From positions 4,063,977-4,127,976 of the forward strand of contig NC_018068.1 of the NCBI RefSeq assembly GCF_000255115.2: a DNA stretch of 64,000 nt. Direction: 5' to 3'. Each line of letters opens with the position of its first letter. Position 1 is the first letter of the stretch. The notes beneath the pieces were generated by a model, which was given only the letters and a program-made list of their open reading frames with translations, ran no database searches and was not told where the DNA came from. The stretch is from Desulfosporosinus acidiphilus SJ4. GTDB lineage: Bacteria; Bacillota; Desulfitobacteriia; Desulfitobacteriales; Desulfitobacteriaceae. Position numbers and translations under genes: made by a program. This document shows, in pieces, positions 7,832 through 15,949 of the stretch.

Positions 7832-9440
7832 TTATGACTCTACAGTTATAATCAGCGCGTTACTATCGGTCTTACCGGGTGCTGTAGCTGTTATCGAAAG
7901 TTCGTCGTTTGCAGACAAGGTTACTCCATTGTTTAAGGATAATGTGTAAGCACCTGTGGTTCCATCAGCTGTCGCTGTGCCAATTTCGATCCCACCTCTC
8001 TTGACGCTCACCGTTGACCCAGCTTCAGCAGTTCCTGCAATGGTGGTATCTGTTACTCTGACCGTTCCGGTGATTGCTGGTGGCGTTGTTTGTGTTTGGA
8101 TCAGGGATTCGGCTACTGTGACACTCACAACCTCACTCATAGCCTTGTCTGGTGCTTTGGCAATTATCGAAAGCACGTCATCTTCCGCTAGGTTTACTCC
8201 GCCGTCTAAGGTCACTGTATAGACGCCTGTTCCAGCGGCTGTAGCCGTACCGATTACCGTTTCACCTCGCATGATGCATACCTTTGCTTCTGGATCAGTC
8301 GTTCCGGAAATCATAATGTCTCCAGCCCTGACCATTCCCGTTACTGTCGGTGTTGTTGTTGGGTAAAGAGCAGCGGCTACAGTGACACTCGTTGCACTGC
8401 TCTCGACTTTACCTGGTGCTGTGGCAGTGATAGAAAGTACGTCGTTTTCGACCAGAGTTACCCCATTGTTTAACTTCAACATGTAGTCGCCCGTAGTTCC
8501 ATCAGCTATCGCTGCGCCAATTTCGATACCGCTTCTCTTGACGCTCACGGTTGCCCCGGTTTCAGCAGTTCCCGAGATCATAGTTTCTCCTGCGCCCACC
8601 GTTCCCGTCACTGCCGGTGCTGTTGTCTGGACTAACGCTGCTGCTACCGTGACACTCGTTGTGTTACTCTCGGTCTTGCTGGGCGCTGTGGCTGTTATCG
8701 AAAGCGTGTCGTTTGTGGACAAGGTTACTCCATCGTTTAAGGTCACTGTGTAAGCGCCTGTGGTTCCATCGGCTGTCGCTGCGCCAATTTCGATTCCACT
8801 TCTCTTGACGTTCACAACTGCCCAAACTTCAGCCGTTCCGGTAATGGTAGTATCTCCGGCTCTAACGGTTCCAGTGATTGCCGGTGGCGTTGTTTGGGTT
8901 AGGGCTGGTACTGCAGATACTGTGACACTCGTTACGTTACTCTCGGTCTTGCCGGGCGCTGTGGCTGTTATCGAAAGCGTGTCGTTTGTGGACAAGGTTA
9001 CTCCATCGTTTAAGGTCACTGTGTAAGCGCCTGTGGTTCCATCGACTGTCGCTGTGCCAATTTCGACTCCACTTCTCTTGACACTCACAACTGCCCCAAC
9101 TTCAGCCGTTCCTGTAATGGTAGTATCTCCGGCTCTAACGGTTCCAGTGATTGCCGGTGGCGTTGTTTGGGTTAGGGCTGGTACTGCAGATACTGTGACA
9201 CTCGTTACGTTACTCTCGGTCTTGCCAGGCGCTGTAGCTGTTATTGAAAGCGTGTCGTTTGTGGACAAAGTTACTCCATCGTTTAAGGTTACGGTGTAAG
9301 CACCTGTGGTTCCATCAGCTGTCGCTGTGCCAATTTCAGTTCCGTTTCTCTCGATGCTTACCGTTGCCCCAGCTTCAGCAGTTCCCGAAATCGTGGTGTC
9401 CCCTGCTCTGAGAGGTCCGGTGATAACGGGTTGGACTGTT
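7832..9440 (-). repeat. tandem Ig-domain coding repeats, period about 273 bp
   Basis: Six direct repeats of about 265-273 bp encode the C-terminal Ig-like domains. The units near 8760-9030 and 9033-9300 are nearly identical, which points to recent unequal crossing-over or gene conversion, so repeat number may vary between strains. Confidence 0.85.
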
Positions 9441-11326
9441 TGAGGAGTATCTCTATCCCGGCCAACAGACGTTCCACTTCCCCCTGAAGTTGCAAATGGT
9501 GTAGATGGGATAGAACCTAATTCAGTAGGAGTATTCGTAGTAGTTTTACCGTTAACAGTACCACCGCCACTTACATTAATAGTCCCTCCGTTAGAAACTA
9601 AATTTGTGATTTCTGCACCACTTTTCACGACAATGCTCGATGTTCCCTTTGTCTCTAATTTTCCAACTTTGCCTGAGAGCACGGTGATAGACGAGTTATC
9701 ACTAATTGATACACTTGGGAACTGACCTGCTAACTGAATTGAATCGGGAGTCATTGCTCCAGCCACTCTAACAGTAGGAATAACTGCGTCGGTTGCTGCA
9801 ATAAGTTTTACACTCCCGCTAAGATCAACATCGTTTGAAAATGTTCCTTGAAGTTGTACGTTAATTTGTTCGGCTAAGCGTGACTGTGCAGATAATAAAC
9901 CTACGTTCGACCCACTCTCTGATTCAACGATGGCATCGGATTGAACTAAGGTCGATCCGATAGTCGTTCCAGTTTCAGCCACGACATGGGCGTCGGAGGA
10001 ACTTGATACAACTAGGTTATCTGATTGAGTTCCCTTTAAGTAAATACTGTGGTCTGCGCCCGATAAGATGACAATTCTATCTGCTTGCACACCCTCTAGA
10101 GTCGCCGTGCCGCCCTTGCCCGGATCGACAAAAACCGTCCCCTTGACATGGACATTTTGCAATGTTTCGTTATCTGCATCGACAAGAATGTTTCCGTTTA
10201 CTGCTTCATCTTTATAGGTTGCATCGGGAGTAGTCAATTCAACGGCCCCGTTGAGAATGACCGACTGATCGGGCTGAGCATATCCTAAACTTTGAACAGG
10301 CGAGTCCGACATTACAGATGTTCCTCCAAGAATTCCAGGATTCTTTAGAACTATGTCTGTCTGGATAAACCCTTTAGTACCGTCTGGAACGGCTTCTTTA
10401 TTTGCCAGCACAATCGCACCGCCCAATTTAGCCGCCATAGGAGCACCTGTCAGCGAGTCTATGAGGCTTGTATCACTCCCATTAGCGAAGAACATGGTAC
10501 CGCCGACTATAAGGTTTTCGAATTGTTTCAACACTTCTGTGTTTGTCTCAAATCGATCATTCCCACCGAGCCTCATGGCATTAGGAAGGGCATCCTTTAC
10601 TGAGTCAGATACAACTGCCGTACCACCTATGACATAAGTCTTGGTTATTCCTGATGACTTAATGAAATCAGACACAACTGTCGGAACAGAATCTTTGTCA
10701 ACCAATAGAATCGGGATACCTTTGGCTGCCGCGATTGGAGCAATTGAAATGGCATCGGCATTGGAATAAGAGTTTGTAACGACCATTTCTTGATAGGGTT
10801 TGATTTTTTGGATTTCCTTGGCGATATTTACGGCCGTTTCATAGCGATCGTTTCCACCCAGTCGAATGGATTGAATACCCGCTGCGGATAGGGAACTTTC
10901 CACTTTCGTCGAGATGACTGCTGTACCGCTAACCATATAAACCTTTGTTACTCCCAGTTTTTTCAATTCTGTCATTGTGGCAGAAGGGACAGAGTTTTGA
11001 TCGGTAAGTAGGATTGGTCCATCAACAGCTTTAGCTAGACTTGACGAGGCGAGAGCGTCCACCATGTTCCTGTCTCCAGATGGCGCTAACACGGCTGTGC
11101 TTGCTGACTGCCAACCATAATCTGCAATCTCAACTGCTGTGTCATACCTGTCAAACCCTCCAAGACGTGTAAGAGTATTTACTAAGCTTTGGGTTGTCAG
11201 TACATTGTATGTAGGTTTTGCATTCCCCTCGCTTGCCATAACTACTGAAGGTGTTAATCCCGAAGCTACTGTGAGTGCAGTAATTGCTAGCGAAGCAACA
11301 AACCTATTAGAATAAAATCTTGACAC
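7832..11326 (-). CDS. cell-wall-binding (CWB2) surface protein with six tandem Ig-like repeats
   Basis: 1164 residues. A Sec signal peptide (about 1-31, ending VVMASEG) is followed by three CWB2 repeats (about 50-350, with R-x-GG-x-DRYxTA), which bind secondary wall polymers. Next comes a beta-helix-like part (about 370-610, DNETLQNVHVKGTVFVD). After a Ser/Gly linker there are six Ig-like repeats of about 88-91 residues (ITGTVRAGDTTITGTAE...SITATAPGK), resembling Big-type bacterial Ig domains. Repeats two and three are almost identical in DNA. The role is a secreted S-layer or adhesin-like surface protein. An 11-bp repeat array lies about 110 bp upstream. Confidence 0.9.
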   Translation of the reverse strand: MSRFYSNRFVASLAITALTVASGLTPSVVMASEGNAKPTYNVLTTQSLVNTLTRLGGFDRYDTAVEIADYGWQSASTAVLAPSGDRNMVDALASSSLAKAVDGPILLTDQNSVPSATMTELKKLGVTKVYMVSGTAVISTKVESSLSAAGIQSIRLGGNDRYETAVNIAKEIQKIKPYQEMVVTNSYSNADAISIAPIAAAKGIPILLVDKDSVPTVVSDFIKSSGITKTYVIGGTAVVSDSVKDALPNAMRLGGNDRFETNTEVLKQFENLIVGGTMFFANGSDTSLIDSLTGAPMAAKLGGAIVLANKEAVPDGTKGFIQTDIVLKNPGILGGTSVMSDSPVQSLGYAQPDQSVILNGAVELTTPDATYKDEAVNGNILVDADNETLQNVHVKGTVFVDPGKGGTATLEGVQADRIVILSGADHSIYLKGTQSDNLVVSSSSDAHVVAETGTTIGSTLVQSDAIVESESGSNVGLLSAQSRLAEQINVQLQGTFSNDVDLSGSVKLIAATDAVIPTVRVAGAMTPDSIQLAGQFPSVSISDNSSITVLSGKVGKLETKGTSSIVVKSGAEITNLVSNGGTINVSGGGTVNGKTTTNTPTELGSIPSTPFATSGGSGTSVGRDRDTPQTVQPVITGPLRAGDTTISGTAEAGATVSIERNGTEIGTATADGTTGAYTVTLNDGVTLSTNDTLSITATAPGKTESNVTSVTVSAVPALTQTTPPAITGTVRAGDTTITGTAEVGAVVSVKRSGVEIGTATVDGTTGAYTVTLNDGVTLSTNDTLSITATAPGKTESNVTSVTVSAVPALTQTTPPAITGTVRAGDTTITGTAEVWAVVNVKRSGIEIGAATADGTTGAYTVTLNDGVTLSTNDTLSITATAPSKTESNTTSVTVAAALVQTTAPAVTGTVGAGETMISGTAETGATVSVKRSGIEIGAAIADGTTGDYMLKLNNGVTLVENDVLSITATAPGKVESSATSVTVAAALYPTTTPTVTGMVRAGDIMISGTTDPEAKVCIMRGETVIGTATAAGTGVYTVTLDGGVNLAEDDVLSIIAKAPDKAMSEVVSVTVAESLIQTQTTPPAITGTVRVTDTTIAGTAEAGSTVSVKRGGIEIGTATADGTTGAYTLSLNNGVTLSANDELSITATAPGKTDSNALIITVES

Positions 11327-11434
11327 CTAATTCCCTCCTCTTTTCTATATCTAGAGTTTTTCTCTAAATACCCCTCTTCACAAGCTAATATCTTACATTA
11401 CATCTCAGATGATATTAGATTAATGCGACTTAGC

Positions 11435-11462
11435 TATGAATTTCTTATGAATTTCTTATGAA
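11435..11462 (-). promoter_or_regulatory. three TATGAA repeats upstream of the CWB2/Ig gene
   Basis: TATGAA at 11435, 11446 and 11457; the 11-bp unit TATGAATTTCT is repeated perfectly once. On the minus strand GTCGCATT and an AATATCAT -10-like sequence follow. Confidence 0.65.
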
Positions 11463-11578
11463 TAAAGAAAATAATCTTTATCGTAATTGTTTGATCAAGG
11501 AAATAATTCAAAGATATTTCTTAATCCAAGAAGATGTCCATGTCTAATTTAAGAGAATGCTAAAGAATCGTTCTGCAA

Positions 11579-11607
11579 AAAGTGCTGAGGACTATCCTCA
11601 GCACTTT
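11579..11607 (-). terminator. intrinsic terminator after the CopZ-like gene
   Basis: AAAGTGCTGAGGA / TCCTCAGCACTTT around a 3-nt loop, followed by five T on the minus strand. Confidence 0.8.
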
Positions 11608-11739
11608 AGTTGATCATTTAAATTTATTCCCCCTTAATTTATCAACCAAAACTACAATTAACCTGCAATTAACCCTAGTTAGTTGCACAATGTCTGGATC
11701 CCCTCAATTCAGCAACGCTCTCTGAAAAATACTTTCTTG

Positions 11740-12003
11740 CTAATTATTGATGACCTTGTAACCAGCCTCATGAACGGACTTTGCCAGCAATGAGCTGTCT
11801 GCGTTTCCAATCACCACCGCTTGTTTGTGAGCTAAATCCACTTCTGCTTGAGTAACTCCAGGAACTTTCAATAACGCCTTCTCAACAGAACTCTTGCAGT
11901 GGCCACAAGTCATTCCCTCAATCTTTAATACAATCCCATCTTGAGGATTTAAGGTCTTTCCCTCAGAGTGGCTTTTATTCGAATGTCCACAACAACCAAA
12001 CAT
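11740..12003 (-). CDS. CopZ-like copper chaperone with Cys/His N-terminal tail
   Basis: 87 residues. A heavy-metal-associated (HMA) domain fills about residues 24-87 with the Cu(I)-binding GMTCGHC motif. In front is a tail MFGCCGHSNKSHSEGK with an extra CC pair and His residues that could bind metal. HMA proteins pass Cu(I) to P-type ATPases and sensors. Good GGGAGG RBS. It stands alone between a Met-rich exported protein gene and its own terminator. A second, tail-less CopZ is encoded after copA at 28218. Confidence 0.85.
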   Translation of the reverse strand: MFGCCGHSNKSHSEGKTLNPQDGIVLKIEGMTCGHCKSSVEKALLKVPGVTQAEVDLAHKQAVVIGNADSSLLAKSVHEAGYKVINN

Positions 12004-12098
12004 ATAATCCCTCCCTTTTATACTTGAATATGATCTTTAGGACTTTGACTTAACTAAGGCAATGACAAATCCCATCTAAGATTCACCTATTTCCAATG

Positions 12099-12545
12099 TT
12101 AGAAATTCATCATGTTGCTACCTATATTTACTGACCCACTTCCGTTCATCGTCGAGCTTCCAAAATTAGAATTCCCACTTCCGTTGGTCATCATGTTCCC
12201 TCCGGAATTGCTCATGAATTGATTCATCTTATCAATATTTTCTTGCCCAATTTGAGCCTTAACATTCGGATCTGAATTCATAAGATCTTGCATCGCCTTA
12301 ACATCTCCCGTTTGCATTGCCTTTTGCATCCCCGCTGAATTATGGAGATTTTGCATGGCCGTTGAATTCATTAAAGCTTGATGTTGTCCTGGCGTAAAGG
12401 TTTGCTGCATGAATCCTTGCATTTGACCAACCCATCCACTGCCTTGTTGCTGAGTCGTTCCAGCTAGAGCTGGTAAAGCCATAAGCCCTACGGCTAACGT
12501 TGCGGTTCCGACGATTGCTGTAATTTTTTTACTAATTTTTTTCAT
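12099..12545 (-). CDS. exported Met-rich protein, copy 1
   Basis: 148 residues. A Sec signal peptide (MKKISKKITAIVGTATLAVG...ALAG) is followed by a short helical part rich in Met and Gln (VGQMQGFMQQTF, MNSTAMQ, AMQTGDVKAMQDLMNSDP) and a Gly/Ser/Asn/Met-rich tail with MMTNGSG-like units. The high methionine content of an exported protein in a copper region suggests Cu(I) or Ag(I) binding, but I do not recognise a characterised family. A close paralogue is at 39646. Both have the same 11-bp repeat promoter. Confidence 0.75.
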   Translation of the reverse strand: MKKISKKITAIVGTATLAVGLMALPALAGTTQQQGSGWVGQMQGFMQQTFTPGQHQALMNSTAMQNLHNSAGMQKAMQTGDVKAMQDLMNSDPNVKAQIGQENIDKMNQFMSNSGGNMMTNGSGNSNFGSSTMNGSGSVNIGSNMMNF

Positions 12546-12645
12546 TGTTTAATCCCCCTAATTTAATTTTTTATTTTTTTGCTTTGCTTCTTTTGATTTT
12601 GCTGATTTTCTATGTCCTTAGTCTATCTCTGCGATACGATCTTCT

Positions 12646-12673
12646 CATGAAAAAGTTGTGAATTTCTCATGAA
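12646..12673 (-). promoter_or_regulatory. three 11-bp-spaced repeats upstream of Met-rich gene copy 1
   Basis: CATGAA (12646), TGTGAA (12657), CATGAA (12668). The minus strand continues into GATCGTATC and a GATAGACT -10-like sequence. Nearly identical to the site before copy 2 at 40193. Confidence 0.65.
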
Positions 12674-13107
12674 TAAAGGACCCAATTAAAAAATTAGTCG
12701 GCTCGCTTCAAAGGTGCAAACTACTAAGGGGACATTGTAGTATTCACTTTGGAAAACAACGGATTCGGGCAAAAGGTGTAAGCCCTACATGTTCTAAACA
12801 TGATTCACCCCATATGAAGTCCCCGTTCTGAGCATCCAGAGCTCAGATTCAGCACTTCAATTACAATGTCTTATAATTTCAGGAGAGGATAATTTAAGAA
12901 TACAAAACCCTGCAATTGACATCTGAATAAAATCCTCCTTTCTTTCTGTCACTTGCAAGGAACAATCTCAAATCTCTAGCATTCACCTTAGATATACTCC
13001 ACAAGTATAAAATTCCATGAATGAGGACCAAATTGGTGATCACTTCACGTTAACCTATTCTCATCTGCAAGCATATACTTTCCAAAATGCAAAGGATGTG
13101 AAGCGAA
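12674..13107. other. non-coding gap before the multicopper oxidase
   Basis: No open frame, hairpin or repeat that I can support. It must hold the oxidase promoter, but no clear -35/-10 pair stands out. Confidence 0.4.
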
Positions 13108-13998
13108 ATGGTGATCTCGCCAGATCTACCAAGCATACCCTTTATCATGAAAAACGGAGTAAAATACTTTGAACTAATCGCCCAACCCGTACAACGGGAG
13201 ATTCTTCCAGGGCTCTACATCAACGCTTGGGGATATAATGGTAGTACTCCTGGACCAACCATCCATGTTCATACAGGAGACTATGTCAATATTCGTGTCT
13301 ACAACAGGCTTCCCGAATCCACTAGCGTGCATTGGCATGGTTTAGATGTTCCAAACGTCATGGATGGCGCCCCTGGTATGACAAGTAGCCCTGAGATTGG
13401 ACCCGGAAACTATTTCGATTATCAATTCCAGGTTACTAACCCTCCCGGTACTCACATGTATCACGCTCATATGGATGCGATGCGTCAAGAAATGATGGGT
13501 CTTCAAGGCGGGCTGATTATTTTAGAACCAAACGAACTAGGCAGGATTCATCGTGATTACTTCCTAATGTTTCAAGAGTTCCATGTCGACAAACAGCCCA
13601 TGCGTGGATACACACCCGGCGTCTATGATCTCGATCCCCACAATATGGACTACAATTTTTTCACAATTAATGGGCGATGTTTTCCAAACACCAAGCCACT
13701 AGAAGTCTGTACAGGTGAGAATGTTCGCATTCGTTTGAGTAATGCCATGGAAACCGCCCACCCCATCCATCTCCACGGCCATCAATTCTATGTCACCGCT
13801 TCTGATGGAAACACAATTTCTCCCGGTCAACGACTATTGAAAAACAATATACTAGTCGCTTCAGGGGATACTTGGGATATTGAGTTCTTAGCCAACAACC
13901 CCGGTCAATGGCCTTTACACTGCCACATACCGCACCATATGACCAACAACATGTCCAAATCGGGAGGAGGGATGATGACAACCGTTCTTTATAGGTAA
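13108..13998 (+). CDS. short two-domain-type multicopper oxidase without signal peptide
   Basis: 296 residues with all four copper motifs: HWHG (75-78), HMYHAH (116-121), HPIHLHGH (218-225) and HCHIPHHM (271-278). Cys272 is the type 1 copper cysteine, and the type 2/3 histidines are complete. Such enzymes oxidise Cu(I), Mn(II) or phenols and reduce O2. It is much shorter than the usual three-domain forms (450 or more residues). A stop codon lies three codons upstream, so there is no leader peptide. The RBS (AAGGATGTG) is weak. Whether the lack of a leader is natural or a truncation is open. Decayed relatives lie at 1635 and 15258. Confidence 0.85.
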   Translation: MVISPDLPSIPFIMKNGVKYFELIAQPVQREILPGLYINAWGYNGSTPGPTIHVHTGDYVNIRVYNRLPESTSVHWHGLDVPNVMDGAPGMTSSPEIGPGNYFDYQFQVTNPPGTHMYHAHMDAMRQEMMGLQGGLIILEPNELGRIHRDYFLMFQEFHVDKQPMRGYTPGVYDLDPHNMDYNFFTINGRCFPNTKPLEVCTGENVRIRLSNAMETAHPIHLHGHQFYVTASDGNTISPGQRLLKNNILVASGDTWDIEFLANNPGQWPLHCHIPHHMTNNMSKSGGGMMTTVLYR

Positions 13999-14042
13999 TA
14001 ATAACAAATGAAATGTTCGATACTTAAGAACAGCAAAAAATA

Positions 14043-14079
14043 AAAGGGGCAGTGACTCTCTAAGGAGCCTCTGCCCTTG
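14043..14079. terminator. hairpin between convergent oxidase and PepSY genes
   Basis: AAGGGGCAG / CTGCCCTT stem with T-rich flanks, placed between two convergent reading frames. Confidence 0.6.
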
Positions 14080-14105
14080 TCTTGTTTCTGCTGGCAGTCT
14101 TTCTT

Positions 14106-14593
14106 TTACTTCACTTCAACTGTATTTAGTATCGGACCGTGCCAGTTTTCAAACCACACTTGGCCTGTATATCCATTAACGTCAAGTTCTGCATAATCTT
14201 TGCCATCTTTTTGAACCATATATTCATAGTACCCAAGGGCTAGTTCCGGTTGTCCAATCCAATATCCTTGACCCATTTCTGTAACGAACTCTTGAGCGCT
14301 CTTTGTGGCCTGATCCTCACTGACCGTGGCAGCTCCAGTGTTGCCCCAATTCATAGCTCCGCATTTGGTATTTCACATAATATTCGGACCCATTTCAGCG
14401 ATAATTTGTCCTCCATTCTTAAATCATGACCTCATAGGCTTTGGCCCCTGTCTTAGCATCCTTGAACTCTGCTTCATACCCATTGGAAAACAACATCCTG
14501 GTTAAGTTTTTGCGTATAAGCTTTGGCAATAGCTACGGCCTGATCCGATGTCGCGACTTCACCGTTTGTAAGGTTAACACCCAGATTTGGGCG
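14106..14593 (-). pseudogene. PepSY-domain protein gene broken by a nonsense codon and frameshifts
   Basis: The open part (14106-14354, 82 residues, with ELDVNGYTGQVWFENWHG) is the C-terminal half of a PepSY-type protein. Upstream, homologous coding continues in shifted frames: NLTNGEVATSDQAVAIAKAY, then AEFKDAKTGAKAYEVMI, then NGGQIIAEMGPNIM. An in-frame TGA stands where TGG (Trp) is expected just before NTKCGAMNWG, and at least two frameshifts separate the pieces. PepSY proteins are extracytoplasmic inhibitors or chaperone-like modules. The piece could still be translated from 14354, but no good RBS is seen. Confidence 0.7.
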
Positions 14594-14632
14594 TTATAAA
14601 TTCTGATCACTACAATGAAAGACAAAAAAATG

Positions 14633-14662
14633 ACTGGGCTGCCTCTAATTCGTCAGCCCAGT
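14633..14662 (-). terminator. terminator remnant after dsrJ-like copy 2
   Basis: ACTGGGCT / AGCCCAGT stem; same hairpin as at 1001-1043 but with a shortened outer stem. Confidence 0.5.
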
Positions 14663-14669
14663 CTAATTA

Positions 14670-15077
14670 TTATGTAGCGCCCTTCGGCAAAATATGGCAA
14701 ATCCAACAGTTAGGATTTACGGCTGTATGATCATGGCACGAAACACAGAATTGATCAGACGTTTTTAAGGCCGGATTATAATGACAGTTCAAGCACGTTT
14801 GAAGACTATTTTCGAATGACTTCCCTTGACTATTAATATAAACCGTTTTACCCTTGCGCACGGCTTCATCTCTCCATTGGTTCAACAGAATCATATGATT
14901 TGCCAACATCCAATTCGCAGGCTCGACACACTGCTTAACCGCTAATTTCTGGATAGCTGGAGTATTCAGATTTATGACAGGTCCTGTGCCTGATTTCCTT
15001 ATATTATAGAGGAACGGTAAGCTAATTAAGACAACAAAGCCAACAAGCGACGCAATTATTTTCCACCATTTGTGAAT
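14670..15077 (-). CDS. dsrJ: DsrJ-like triheme cytochrome c, copy 2 (possible ATT start)
   Basis: Nearly the same protein as copy 1: an N-terminal anchor, CVEP cysteine, and CLNCH, CVSCH and CWICH heme sites. The codon matching the start ATG of copy 1 is ATT here (15075-15077). It is preceded by a good AAGGAGG, so I place the start there (135 residues). The only longer alternative is GTG at 15138-15140, which adds 21 basic residues and has no RBS. ATT is a rare start codon, so expression may be low. The gene sits in a duplicated unit with a multicopper oxidase remnant upstream. Confidence 0.75.
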   Translation of the reverse strand: MHKWWKIIASLVGFVVLISLPFLYNIRKSGTGPVINLNTPAIQKLAVKQCVEPANWMLANHMILLNQWRDEAVRKGKTVYINSQGKSFENSLQTCLNCHYNPALKTSDQFCVSCHDHTAVNPNCWICHILPKGAT

Positions 15078-15257
15078 TTCCTTTGCCCTCCTTTTTCGGT
15101 GTTTAGGATCACACTTTAAGCGATGCCTCTCTTTCGACACCCAAATTGGAAATTTGTGGTCACGTTTCTAAGATACTACCCTACGTATTATCTCTAACTA
15201 TGAGTCTTATTATGTTGAATAAGTTCTCTAGGTACGATGGCTGAAAAAAAAGTTCTC

Positions 15258-15500
15258 ACCCCTGTGCAGATACACACCCGGCGTCAATGGTCTTGATCTC
15301 TACAATATGGGCTAAAACTCTTACAATTAATCGTGCTGTTTTCTTTACACTACGCCAGTAGTGGTTTACTCTGGTTAAATGTTCACGTTCGTATGAGTAA
15401 GGCCATGGAAGCCAAATATCAGTCGTTTCTGGGGGAAAAACCTAGGATATTGAGTTAAAGAATAACGTAATCGCAACACAACACTGTGGGCAACAATAAA
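15258..15500 (+). pseudogene. decayed multicopper oxidase remnant, copy 2
   Basis: Plus-strand similarity to 13600-13900: GATACACACCCGGCGTC, GATCTCTACAATATGG, TTCGTATGAGTAAGGCCATGGAA and CCTAGGATATTGAGTT, with the part for the third copper motif deleted. No open frame. It parallels the remnant at 1635-1850. Confidence 0.7.
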
Positions 15501-15520
15501 TTAAAGGACTCTGACATTGA

Positions 15521-15549
15521 TCTAAGGGGTTCAGTTCTGGAGTGGAAAT
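15521..15549 (+). repeat. left terminal inverted repeat of the ATPase element
   Basis: Begins TCTAAGGGGTTCAGTT and ends GGAGTGGAAA. It is the reverse complement of 17297-17325 except at about three positions. Confidence 0.8.
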
Positions 15550-15557
15550 TTAGTTTT

Positions 15558-15595
15558 AGCACTAGTTTTAGCAGAAAATCAGCATTAAATTAGCA
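15558..15595 (+). repeat. left subterminal iterons (AGCA x4)
   Basis: AGCA, preceded by T/A-rich sequence, at 15558, 15570, 15581 and 15592 (steps 12, 11, 11). They lie on one face of the DNA helix and match the mirrored set at the right end. Confidence 0.7.
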
Positions 15596-15868
15596 CAAAC
15601 TAAAAGGCTAAATCCCTTGCAATTAGCGAGTTGCAGTTTAAAATAGCAGATTTTTAACATCGATTCAGCAGAGAATTAGCAGTGGAATTATTTATTTCTA
15701 GAAAGTATTTTTGCTAAAATTTTGCGATTCACAGTGCTAAAAATCTACTCTTTCTATGCTGAAATATTGCTAAAATCTACCTATTCATGTTTTCGCTTTC
15801 AAAGGACTCGGAGATGCTGGAAGTTTGTAAAAATAGGACATTATTTGTCTAAAGAGAAAAAACTATAT

Positions 15869-15914
15869 CAATAGTCAAACTTTTTTCTGTATGTAGAAAA
15901 AAGTTTGACTATTG
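15869..15914 (+). promoter_or_regulatory. 20-bp perfect palindrome upstream of the ATPase gene
   Basis: CAATAGTCAAACTTTTTTCT / AGAAAAAAGTTTGACTATTG pair perfectly around GTATGT, 36 bp before the start codon. It could be an operator for autoregulation or an RNA hairpin that limits read-through into the gene after insertion. Confidence 0.65.
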
Positions 15915-15949
15915 TAAGTATTTGGTATATACTCAGGTTATGAAACGAG

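Noticed and set aside
7956-9299. Several open frames of about 88 codons on the plus strand, repeated every 273 bp
   Set aside because: They are antisense shadows of the Ig repeats of the CWB2 protein and have no RBS; the minus-strand frame has clear domains.
14340-14360. In-frame UGA of the PepSY gene as a selenocysteine codon
   Set aside because: It replaces a Trp codon, not Cys, and the same gene has further frameshifts; nonsense mutation is the simpler reading.
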